Assembly (NCBI GenBank): GCA_964563755.1
Contig: CAZLYC010000004.1
Span: forward strand, 62,001-126,000
Direction: 5' to 3'
Origin: JABMQF01 sp964563755
GTDB taxonomy: Archaea; Nanobdellota; Nanobdellia; Woesearchaeales; UBA11576
Length of the DNA: 64,000 nucleotides
Shown here: piece after piece, positions 57,816 to 64,000 of the stretch
Position numbering within the stretch: the stretch's first letter is position 1
How the letters are laid out: the number at the start of each line of letters is the position of its first letter
Notes under the pieces: model-generated
The model's input: only the letters and a program-made list of their open reading frames with translations
Told to the model about the DNA's origin: nothing
Databases searched by the model: none
Translations under genes and position numbers: made by a program

Positions 57816-58460
57816 TTAAAGCCTTATTTCGCGTATCTTTGAGGCTGTATGGCCCATCATATCATCTATCTGCTTCCGGTATTCATCAGGTAAAGGCTGC
57901 ATTATCATCTTTATGTAACGCATCCTTGCCTCGAAATTGTGTCTCTCCTGGTCTATTGCGCTCTTCATGTCCCAGCCTTTGTCCTTCATCTTTGATATGA
58001 AGCTTTCAAGTTCGTTCATCATATGGCCTATCTGCTCGCGTGTCATCTCAAGATGTGAGCTTATCGGTGATGAGACAAGCAGCTTTGCGTTTTCAGTTAT
58101 TGCATCGCCTATTATGTCAAGGCATTCCATCGCCTCATGTAGAGACATGTCGATGTATTCCTTAAGGTCGGGGTTGAATGCGCTTTTTACTGTGAGGTTC
58201 GATATCGCTATCATGTATGCGTTCATCATAAGCTGTGCCGCTTTCGTGATTCTTTTTCCGACGACCTGCGAGAGCATCCTCCTGACTTCGTCGTGGAATG
58301 CTGACTTTGGGAGCTCGAGCTTGCTGAGTTCGTGTATCATCTCCTTTAGGATCTTCTCCTGTTCGTTGAGCTCATTCTTGATTCTCTTAGGCTTGTAGAA
58401 TTCGCTGACTATCTCTTCGACAGCCTTTATCTGAACTTCTGTCTCATGGTCGTAGCCCAT
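57816..58460 (-). CDS. all-helical protein, unknown
   Basis: The 214-residue protein is entirely alpha-helical with amphipathic helices and many Met (MMNAYMIAISNL; MTREQIGHMMNELESFISKM). The pattern is slightly like PhoU or four-helix-bundle proteins, but no signature is found. The ATG at 58460 follows GGAGG by 8 bases, so the longer frame to 58496 is rejected. It is divergent from the initiator tRNA. Confidence 0.5.
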   Translation of the reverse strand: MGYDHETEVQIKAVEEIVSEFYKPKRIKNELNEQEKILKEMIHELSKLELPKSAFHDEVRRMLSQVVGKRITKAAQLMMNAYMIAISNLTVKSAFNPDLKEYIDMSLHEAMECLDIIGDAITENAKLLVSSPISSHLEMTREQIGHMMNELESFISKMKDKGWDMKSAIDQERHNFEARMRYIKMIMQPLPDEYRKQIDDMMGHTASKIREIRL

Positions 58461-58545
58461 ATCTGATGCCTCCTTTTTTTGTTTCTTTTTGAACATCTAG
58501 CTCTGTTTATTTAAGAATTTATCGTCTCTATTTCTAATGCTAACC

Positions 58546-58553
58546 TTTAAATA
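58546..58553 (+). promoter_or_regulatory. TATA box of initiator tRNA
   Basis: TTTAAATA lies about 31 bases before the tRNA 5' end. It is probably the only promoter for both the tRNA and the transglutaminase gene that follows after 6 bases. Confidence 0.5.
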
Positions 58554-58580
58554 GTATCTGTTTTCTTTTTTAGCTCATAT

Positions 58581-58655
58581 AGCGGGGTAGGGCAGCTAGG
58601 AGTGCCCGCAGGGCTCATAACCCTGAGGTCGTTGGTTCAAATCCAACCCCCGCTA
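58581..58655 (+). tRNA. initiator tRNA-Met(CAT)
   Basis: The acceptor AGCGGGG/CCCCGCT has an A1-U72 end. The anticodon stem is CAGGG/CCCTG with three consecutive G-C pairs and loop CTCATAA. T arm TTGG-TTCAAAT-CCAA and discriminator A follow. A1-U72 and the GGG/CCC stem are initiator features in archaea. There is no intron and no encoded CCA. Confidence 0.93.
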
Positions 58656-58661
58656 TTCTTC

Positions 58662-60656
58662 ATGGTCAAAATGAAAAAGGGTCTTTTGCTTGTATTATTC
58701 TTGATTGCCCTTGTTCCAGAAGCGCTCGCATCATGGCAGCTCGATTCTTCTTCAGTGACTGTTGCTGTTGATATATCTTCAAGTCTTGAGGTTTCACGGT
58801 CTGCGGATTCGATGATCAAGTATATAACAGCGAATGTCAGTTTCTTCCCGATAGATTCTTACGGCCAGTCTGTGCTTGAGCTTGATGCTGAGCCTGCGCA
58901 CAGCTTCATCAACAACGAATATATCTTCAAGTGGACAGAGCCTGTCCCGTCAAATCCTGGCTACACCATTCATGCTAAAGTCAAGACAGAGAACATTGTC
59001 TACAGCATAAGGGAAATCTCTTTTCCGTACTCAGGATTCTCGGACGATATAGCTGATTATGTGATGCCTTCGGATAACATCGATTCAGACAATCCAAAGA
59101 TAGTCGATAAAGCATCTGAGCTTGCGTCTGGCGAGACTGACTATTACTCTGTTGTCTTCAGGGTTGCTGATTGGACAAAGGAGAATGTCAAGTATGATCT
59201 TAGCACTATGAATGCGAAAGCATCTCACTCTGCAGGATGGGTGATGGCGCACAAGGAAGGAGTATGTGACGAGATAACGACGCTTTTTATCGGGCTTTTG
59301 AGAGCGGTCGGCATACCTGCCCGTTTCATATCGGGGATAGCATACACTGATTCACCGAAATTTTCCCAGAAATGGGGCCCGCACGGATGGGCAGAAGTTT
59401 ATTTTCCAGGCACTGGGTGGGTGCCTTTCGACGTCACTTACGGCCAGTATGGCTATGTTGACACGACCCACATAAAGCTAAAGGAGTCTCGTGACAGCGC
59501 AGAGTCTGACACGAGGTATGAATGGCTCGGCCATGGGATAGAGGTTGTCGCGGATCCGATAGTCGTCAGCGCAGATGTGATTACGCATGAGGGTTCTGTC
59601 CCTCAGATGATATCTTTCTATGCTGTTCCCTTGCAAAAAGATGTAGGCATCGGTTCATATAACCTTATTGAGGCGACGATAACAAATAACGTGAAGACTT
59701 ACATCTCGACTTTCATGTATCTTGCAAGGATAAATGAGATGGATATAGACGGCAACAATTATCACCCGGTGATGCTGAAGCCACTTGAGACAAAGAAAGT
59801 GTACTGGCTTGTGAAAGTCCTGGATTCTCTTGACAGCAGTTTCTCTTACACGTTTCCGATAGTCGTTGCTGATGTGAGGAATACGACTTCTTCATCTTTC
59901 TTCAGCGTTTCTCCTGATGCGACTGTTTTTTCAAAAGAGGATATGGAGAAGATAGTCTCTGCAGCGGAGGCAGAAGAGAAAAAAGTGTACTCTAAGAAGA
60001 TAGAGCTGAACTGTTCACAGGAAAATGAGTTCTATTATGTCTATGATGATATCAAGGTAAGCTGCACAGCGAAGAATATGGGTAATTTTCCTTTCAGGTC
60101 GCTGAATTTTTGCTTTGACCAGGACTGCAGCACATCTGACCTTGGTATTTCACAGGAAAAGACGTTCAGCACTCTGATAAGTAAGCCCAAGGCAGGCATA
60201 AACAAGATATCTTTCAAGGTGGAAGGGGCTGATGTCTCGAAATCAGCATTTTATGACATCGCTGTGCTTGACGAGCCCGAGGTTTCGATAGATGACCTGG
60301 AGTTTCCTGCGCAGATAGAGTTTGGCAAGCCGTATACTGTTGTATTTACGATAAAAAAGATGTCTTCATCTCTTCCGCAGGATGTTTCTTTGGGTTTCAG
60401 CGCTGCTGGGCTGTCTGAATCAAGTGAAGTGCCTGAATTGACTATTGACCGCAAGTTCCTTTTCAACCTTAACAGCGATGACCTTTCTATGAAGCCGAAC
60501 AGTTTTGTGGTTTCTGTCAGCTACAAGGATAGGAATGGCAGGCTCTACACAGAGGAAGAGAAGTTTGAGATATCTCTTATCAATGTGGGTTTCGGCCAGA
60601 GGATGGTCATCTGGCTGCATGATATGGACAAGTGGCTGCGAAATTTATTTAAATGA
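58662..60656 (+). CDS. exported transglutaminase-like protein
   Basis: The 664-residue protein has a signal peptide (GLLLVLFLIALVPEALA). The transglutaminase core has C202 in EGVCDEITTLFIGLLRAVGIPAR, H241 in GPHGWAEVYF and D257 in PFDVTYGQ, the Cys-His-Asp triad. Beta-rich domains follow to the end with no clear membrane anchor. It is probably an extracellular protease or cross-linker. The ATG lies 6 bases after the initiator tRNA, with no Shine-Dalgarno. The lipoprotein gene follows after 28 bases. Confidence 0.8.
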   Translation: MVKMKKGLLLVLFLIALVPEALASWQLDSSSVTVAVDISSSLEVSRSADSMIKYITANVSFFPIDSYGQSVLELDAEPAHSFINNEYIFKWTEPVPSNPGYTIHAKVKTENIVYSIREISFPYSGFSDDIADYVMPSDNIDSDNPKIVDKASELASGETDYYSVVFRVADWTKENVKYDLSTMNAKASHSAGWVMAHKEGVCDEITTLFIGLLRAVGIPARFISGIAYTDSPKFSQKWGPHGWAEVYFPGTGWVPFDVTYGQYGYVDTTHIKLKESRDSAESDTRYEWLGHGIEVVADPIVVSADVITHEGSVPQMISFYAVPLQKDVGIGSYNLIEATITNNVKTYISTFMYLARINEMDIDGNNYHPVMLKPLETKKVYWLVKVLDSLDSSFSYTFPIVVADVRNTTSSSFFSVSPDATVFSKEDMEKIVSAAEAEEKKVYSKKIELNCSQENEFYYVYDDIKVSCTAKNMGNFPFRSLNFCFDQDCSTSDLGISQEKTFSTLISKPKAGINKISFKVEGADVSKSAFYDIAVLDEPEVSIDDLEFPAQIEFGKPYTVVFTIKKMSSSLPQDVSLGFSAAGLSESSEVPELTIDRKFLFNLNSDDLSMKPNSFVVSVSYKDRNGRLYTEEEKFEISLINVGFGQRMVIWLHDMDKWLRNLFK

Positions 60657-60684
60657 ATTTGTCCTGCATCTCTCTGAGGTAATC

Positions 60685-61314
60685 ATGATGGAAAAAAAGG
60701 TGTTCGTTCTTGCGTTCATTCTTGTCATGTTGTCAGGATGCGTGCCGATAAAAGAGGAAGTTCCTCCTGTGGGCATACCTTCTAGCGAAGACCTTGCGAA
60801 GGCAGAGTACTGCAATGCTGATGTGGAATGCATCTGCGGTGGCATAGATAAGTTCTCTGGTAAATGTTTCATAGGCAACATAGCTTATTATGACCGTTAT
60901 GTTGACAGTTCAAAGCAGTGCCCTGATTTCTGTTCGGGAATAGCAGGAAATCTTGAGGTCAAGTGTGTGGATAACAAATGCATACAGACTGTTGGCTGCA
61001 TAAGTGACGTTGACTGCAGGAAAGGAGAGAGCTGCAACAGGGGTAAATGCGTGTCTCCTTCATCATCAAAGCCCTTGTTTGGTGAGTGCAAGGCAGATTC
61101 TGATTGCTCTAAGCAGGGCTGTTCTGGCCAGCTTTGCCGCTCAGCTAGTGCGGAACCAATCATGACAACTTGTGAGTATCGCCCTGAATATGACTGCATC
61201 AAGATGATAGATTGCGGCTGTGTCGATGGCAGGTGCGCCTGGAGCAAGAATGCAGAATACGAAAAGTGCGTTGAGGAAGCAAGAAATAGTGTTCCGCTTG
61301 ACCCAATAGTTTGA
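60685..61314 (+). CDS. lipoprotein with eight-cysteine cluster domain
   Basis: The 209-residue protein has the signal and lipobox FILVMLSGC. Cys-rich modules CISDVDCRKGESCNRGKC and ECKADSDCSKQGCSGQLC follow, then CEYRPEYDC and CGCVDGRCAW, the eight-cysteine-cluster pattern found in exported DPANN proteins. It shares the C-x2-D-x-D-C repeat with the large protein at 29950. It is probably co-transcribed with the transglutaminase and anchored on the outer face of the membrane. Palindromic element C follows. Confidence 0.75.
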   Translation: MMEKKVFVLAFILVMLSGCVPIKEEVPPVGIPSSEDLAKAEYCNADVECICGGIDKFSGKCFIGNIAYYDRYVDSSKQCPDFCSGIAGNLEVKCVDNKCIQTVGCISDVDCRKGESCNRGKCVSPSSSKPLFGECKADSDCSKQGCSGQLCRSASAEPIMTTCEYRPEYDCIKMIDCGCVDGRCAWSKNAEYEKCVEEARNSVPLDPIV

Positions 61315-61321
61315 ATAATTA

Positions 61322-61410
61322 ACGCCGCCTAGTGAGCATCAGGTTACCGGTCTAAAACCATCGCAGTTGGGCAATATCTGCTTGTTAAATGCTGTGTGCG
61401 AACGCGGCGT
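61322..61410. repeat. palindromic intergenic element, copy C
   Basis: ACGCCGC and GCGGCGT close the element. Internal GCCGCCTAGTGAGCATC, TCGCAGTTGGGC and TGTGCGAACGCGGC match copies A and B in order and spacing. The T-A pair of A and B is C-G here, with both strands changed. Confidence 0.7.
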
Positions 61411-61434
61411 CAACATATTGATATCTAGAGTAAT

Positions 61435-61444
61435 GTTTAAATAG
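61435..61444 (+). promoter_or_regulatory. TATA box of serS
   Basis: GTTTAAATAG lies 34-43 bases before the ATG, with GAAGGTGA between, and starts 25 bases after element C ends. Confidence 0.45.
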
Positions 61445-61477
61445 TGCTGTTTTTTATCGTGCTGAAGGTGAAATGAA

Positions 61478-62764
61478 ATGCTCGACATAAAGTTTGTGCG
61501 TGAAAACCCTGATGTTGTCAAAGCGAACATAAAGAAGAAGGCGCAGGACAGTAAGCTCTCTTTGGTTGACGAGCTTCTTGATAAAGACAAGGAACTGCGC
61601 AGCATGAAGGGCAGGATAGATTCTCTTAGGAGTGAGCGCAACAAGCTTAGCGAGGAAGTGAACAAGCTAAAGAAAGCTGGAAAAGATGCTTCAGCTGTTC
61701 TAAAGAAAGTAAAAGACATACCTCAGGAGATTCTAGGTCTTGAAGCGGATATGCTGAAAATAGATGCTCGCGTTACTGAAATACTTTCTTCGTTGCCTAA
61801 CTTGATGTGGAAGGATGTTCCTGTCGGAAAGGATTCGTCAGAGAATGTGGAGTTCAGGAAAGGCGGAAAAGTTCCAAAGTTTGATTTTCCAATAAAGACT
61901 CATGTTGAGCTTGCAGAAAATTTAGGGATTGCTGACTTTGATGCTGCTGCAAGGGTTGCAGGCAAAGGATTTTATTATCTTAAGGGAGAGCTTGCTCTCT
62001 TAAATCAGGCGCTTATCCGTTTCGCTGTCGATTTCATGGCCAAGAAAGGTTACACTTACATCGAGACTCCTGTCATGCTGCATGATAAGGAGATTTTCGC
62101 TTCGATGGACAAGGCCGCAATCGAGCAGTCAGTCTATTCTATACGAGATGAAGACTTGAATCTTATCGGTACTGCTGAGCAGTCTCTTCTTGCGATGCAT
62201 GCGGGCGACGCAATCCTTGAGTCTGACCTTCCTAAGAAATATTTCGCTTATTCAATGTGCTTCAGGAAAGAGGTTGGTGCGCACGGCATAAACGAGAAGG
62301 GCCTTTGGCGAACTCATCAGTTCAACAAGGTCGAGCAGTTCATATTCTGCAGGCCTGAGGATTCAGAAAAAGCGTATGATGAGCTCATGGATAATTCTGA
62401 AGGCATACTGAAGGAACTCGGTCTTCCGTATAGGATAATCGAGATTTGCACAGGTGACCTGGCTGACTGGAAATATCGTTCAGCTGATTTTGAGGTCTGG
62501 AGACCGACGACAAATTCGTACGGCGAGGTCATGTCGCTCTCTAACTGCACTGATTATCAGGCAAGGAAGCTAGGTATAAAATGCGTTGACAAGCAGGGCA
62601 ACAGGCGCATATTGCACACTTTGAATGACACTGCTCTTGCTACATCGAGGATCATGGTGACTATTCTTGAGAATTTCCAGAACAAGGACGGTTCAGTGAC
62701 TGTCCCTAAGGTGCTCTCTCCTTACATGGGAGGGATAAAGAAGATAGTTCCGAAGAAGAAATGA
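61478..62764 (+). CDS. serS: seryl-tRNA synthetase
   Basis: The 428-residue enzyme has an N-terminal coiled coil (LDIKFVRENPDVVKANIKKK to ~105) and then the class II core. Motif 2 is FRKEVGAHGINEKGLWRTHQFNKVEQF and motif 3 NDTALATSRIMVTILENFQ. This is the common SerRS type, not the rare methanogen form. It charges tRNA-Ser. GAAGGTGA stands before the ATG. Confidence 0.95.
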   Translation: MLDIKFVRENPDVVKANIKKKAQDSKLSLVDELLDKDKELRSMKGRIDSLRSERNKLSEEVNKLKKAGKDASAVLKKVKDIPQEILGLEADMLKIDARVTEILSSLPNLMWKDVPVGKDSSENVEFRKGGKVPKFDFPIKTHVELAENLGIADFDAAARVAGKGFYYLKGELALLNQALIRFAVDFMAKKGYTYIETPVMLHDKEIFASMDKAAIEQSVYSIRDEDLNLIGTAEQSLLAMHAGDAILESDLPKKYFAYSMCFRKEVGAHGINEKGLWRTHQFNKVEQFIFCRPEDSEKAYDELMDNSEGILKELGLPYRIIEICTGDLADWKYRSADFEVWRPTTNSYGEVMSLSNCTDYQARKLGIKCVDKQGNRRILHTLNDTALATSRIMVTILENFQNKDGSVTVPKVLSPYMGGIKKIVPKKK

Positions 62765-62791
62765 TTTTTTTTAATAAAAAGAGGTTGAATC

Positions 62792-63196
62792 ATGGCTGAA
62801 GATCAAAGGATGAAGATTCCTGGTGTGGCTTACCTGATAATAGGCGCTGCGATGGTTATGATGTCTGCTATTATCGACCCGTTAAAGCTCGTGTTCTTTG
62901 TCTTTGTAGGAGCTGTTTTCATAGTCATCGGTTTTATCAAGATTCTTGCGCGTGAGAAGAAATTAAAGCATCATCCTGATACGTATCATCATGTCGCGCC
63001 TCATCCGCATCATGCTGCAGCGCATACTGCGCAGCATCAGCACGCTTCTCATCAACATGCGGCAGTGCAGCATCCTGCGCAGCACCATCAAGCAGCTCAT
63101 GTGCAGCACACTTCAGTCGCAAGATGCTCAAGCTGCGGGGCGAAGCTGCATCATATGTTCAAGTTCTGTCCTAATTGCGGTCAGAAGACGAATTGA
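62792..63196 (+). CDS. two-helix membrane protein with His-rich linker and zinc ribbon
   Basis: The 134-residue protein has two membrane helices (~10-50; YLIIGAAMVMMSAIID, LVFFVFVGAVFIVIGFIKIL). A linker with about twenty His between Ala, Gln and Pro (~58-108) and a CSSC...CPNC zinc ribbon at the C-terminus follow. Zinc-ribbon membrane proteins are common in archaea. The poly-His linker would bind divalent metals and might act as a store or sensor. It converges with the TrmB-type gene with 1 base between. Confidence 0.7.
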   Translation: MAEDQRMKIPGVAYLIIGAAMVMMSAIIDPLKLVFFVFVGAVFIVIGFIKILAREKKLKHHPDTYHHVAPHPHHAAAHTAQHQHASHQHAAVQHPAQHHQAAHVQHTSVARCSSCGAKLHHMFKFCPNCGQKTN

Positions 63197-63197
63197 T

Positions 63198-63953
63198 TTA
63201 TTCGAACGGCTTGGATTTCTTCCAGTAATCTTCAAAAATCGCTTTGAATGTATCTGCTATTTTTCCGCTTACTATCTCTACTGCGAGTTCTTTATCTTCC
63301 TGTAGAAAAATCGTGACTGTGTCAGCATATACTAAGAACCAAGATTTTGTTTTTAGGTCTGATGGTATGTACCTTGTGTCAGATAGGTCGTAGCTGTTCC
63401 TGTTTTGCATAGTCTCAGTGGCTGTTCCCTTATCGAATAGCATTCTTGCTTTTATGCCTTTTTTGGCGCGTTTAATGTGGTGTCTCTTCCAGTATAGTGT
63501 GTATTGCGTTTCCTGAGGCGGGTGTCCGAAACAGAGGTATTCTCCGTCTTTGCCGAGCTTTTGTTCATGATGTTCAAATGCTGTCTGAATACCTTTGAAC
63601 CCTTCATACATCTGGACATCCATAGCAGGGGCGAACTCTTTCAGCATCTCTAGCTTTTTAAGATTTAAGCTGAAGTCGTTTTTTTTGGCATCCAGTCGTT
63701 CTTTCTCTTTCTCTATATAATCAAGTATCCTGCTGGGCTCTGCTGCTTGGTAGTATCTTGTTTTTTCTTTAATGATGTAAGATACGACTCCCTTCTCAAT
63801 CAGGCTGTCTAGTATGCGGTATACTATAGAATTGGCCACTCCTGACTGTTTTATTATGGGTCCGCTTGTTGATGAGCCAAGCTTTAAGAGTGCGATATAG
63901 ACCTTTGCCTCGCCGTCTGTGAATCCGACATCGCGGAGTATTGATTCTTCCAT
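63198..63953 (-). CDS. TrmB-family transcription regulator
   Basis: In the 251-residue protein the N-terminal winged helix (LRDVGFTDGEAKVYIALLKLGSSTSGPIIKQSG...VYRILDSLIEKGVV) is the TrmB signature, followed by a dimerising helix (~80-105) and a C-terminal effector domain ending SKPFE. TrmB proteins control sugar uptake and related genes. ATG at 63953 lies ~27 bases after a TTTAAATA box on the minus strand (leaderless), so the longer frame to 63998 is not used. Target genes are not clear from context. Confidence 0.85.
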   Translation of the reverse strand: MEESILRDVGFTDGEAKVYIALLKLGSSTSGPIIKQSGVANSIVYRILDSLIEKGVVSYIIKEKTRYYQAAEPSRILDYIEKEKERLDAKKNDFSLNLKKLEMLKEFAPAMDVQMYEGFKGIQTAFEHHEQKLGKDGEYLCFGHPPQETQYTLYWKRHHIKRAKKGIKARMLFDKGTATETMQNRNSYDLSDTRYIPSDLKTKSWFLVYADTVTIFLQEDKELAVEIVSGKIADTFKAIFEDYWKKSKPFE

Positions 63954-64000
63954 TCTGCAACGATAAAATATTCTAATATTTAAATCTTTCATTAACACCA

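Noticed and set aside
29744..61410. Integron attC-like interpretation of the palindromic elements, because GTTGGGC in copies B and C fits GTTRRRY.
   Set aside because: Copy A has GTTCTGC, the box is internal rather than terminal, no complementary RYYYAAC box is present, and no integron-type integrase with its extra patch is in the window.

Overview
The window reads as a piece of an archaeal chromosome, most likely from a DPANN lineage close to Woesearchaeota/Pacearchaeota (inference from gene content; no database was searched). Archaeal signs are: a tRNA-Arg with a bulge-helix-bulge intron, an initiator tRNA with an A1-U72 end, TATA boxes about 25-35 bases upstream of starts (several genes look leaderless), class III signal peptides on pilins, archaeal TruD, Dus, cytidylate kinase and ArgRS, a COG1395-type regulator, a TrmB-type regulator, and small zinc-ribbon proteins. 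Bacterial-looking genes are mixed in: GGDEF, an RsuA/RluB-type pseudouridine synthase, L,D-transpeptidase, a NodB-type deacetylase and GlmM.

Layout. Positions 1-7.5 kb are an AT-rich accessory segment: a 20-bp phased repeat array, an AbrB-like protein, a minus-strand cluster of four putative nuclease or HEPN proteins (0.9-4.9 kb), a ribbon-helix-helix protein, a duplicated micro-gene and a tyrosine recombinase lying next to an intron-containing tRNA-Arg. This resembles an integrated element carrying a defence-type cassette. From 7.7 to 20 kb come a GGDEF protein, an AAA ATPase, RNA-modification enzymes, an SPFH protein, tRNA-Gln and many small conserved unknowns. From 20 to 25 kb glmM-glmU-glmS make UDP-GlcNAc. 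From 25 to 42.5 kb lie envelope and RNA genes: an exported metalloprotease, an Mtr4/Ski2-type helicase, a radical-SAM protein, a Cys-rich exported protein overlapping a membrane LRR protein, Dus, two MFS proteins, TruD, a polysaccharide deacetylase, an L,D-transpeptidase and a K+ channel. From 42.5 to 48.9 kb are zinc/Fe-S proteins, ArgRS, a regulator with two tandem paralogues, and cytidylate kinase. From 49 to 54.7 kb a type IV pilus operon runs from a coiled-coil protein through the ATPase and two membrane platform proteins to two pilins. From 55 to 64 kb are exported proteins, initiator tRNA, a transglutaminase, a Cys-rich lipoprotein, SerRS, a His-rich zinc-ribbon protein and a TrmB-type regulator.

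The strongest non-gene signals are: (i) a family of about 95-nt intergenic palindromic elements (29.7, 54.8, 54.9 and 61.3 kb) whose terminal stems show compensatory base changes and whose internal blocks keep fixed spacing; (ii) a 340-nt hairpin-rich intergenic region at 56.6-57.0 kb with related termini; (iii) a 10-base word CTCGCTAAAG placed just before or at the starts of envelope genes, sometimes closing a tiny upstream ORF.
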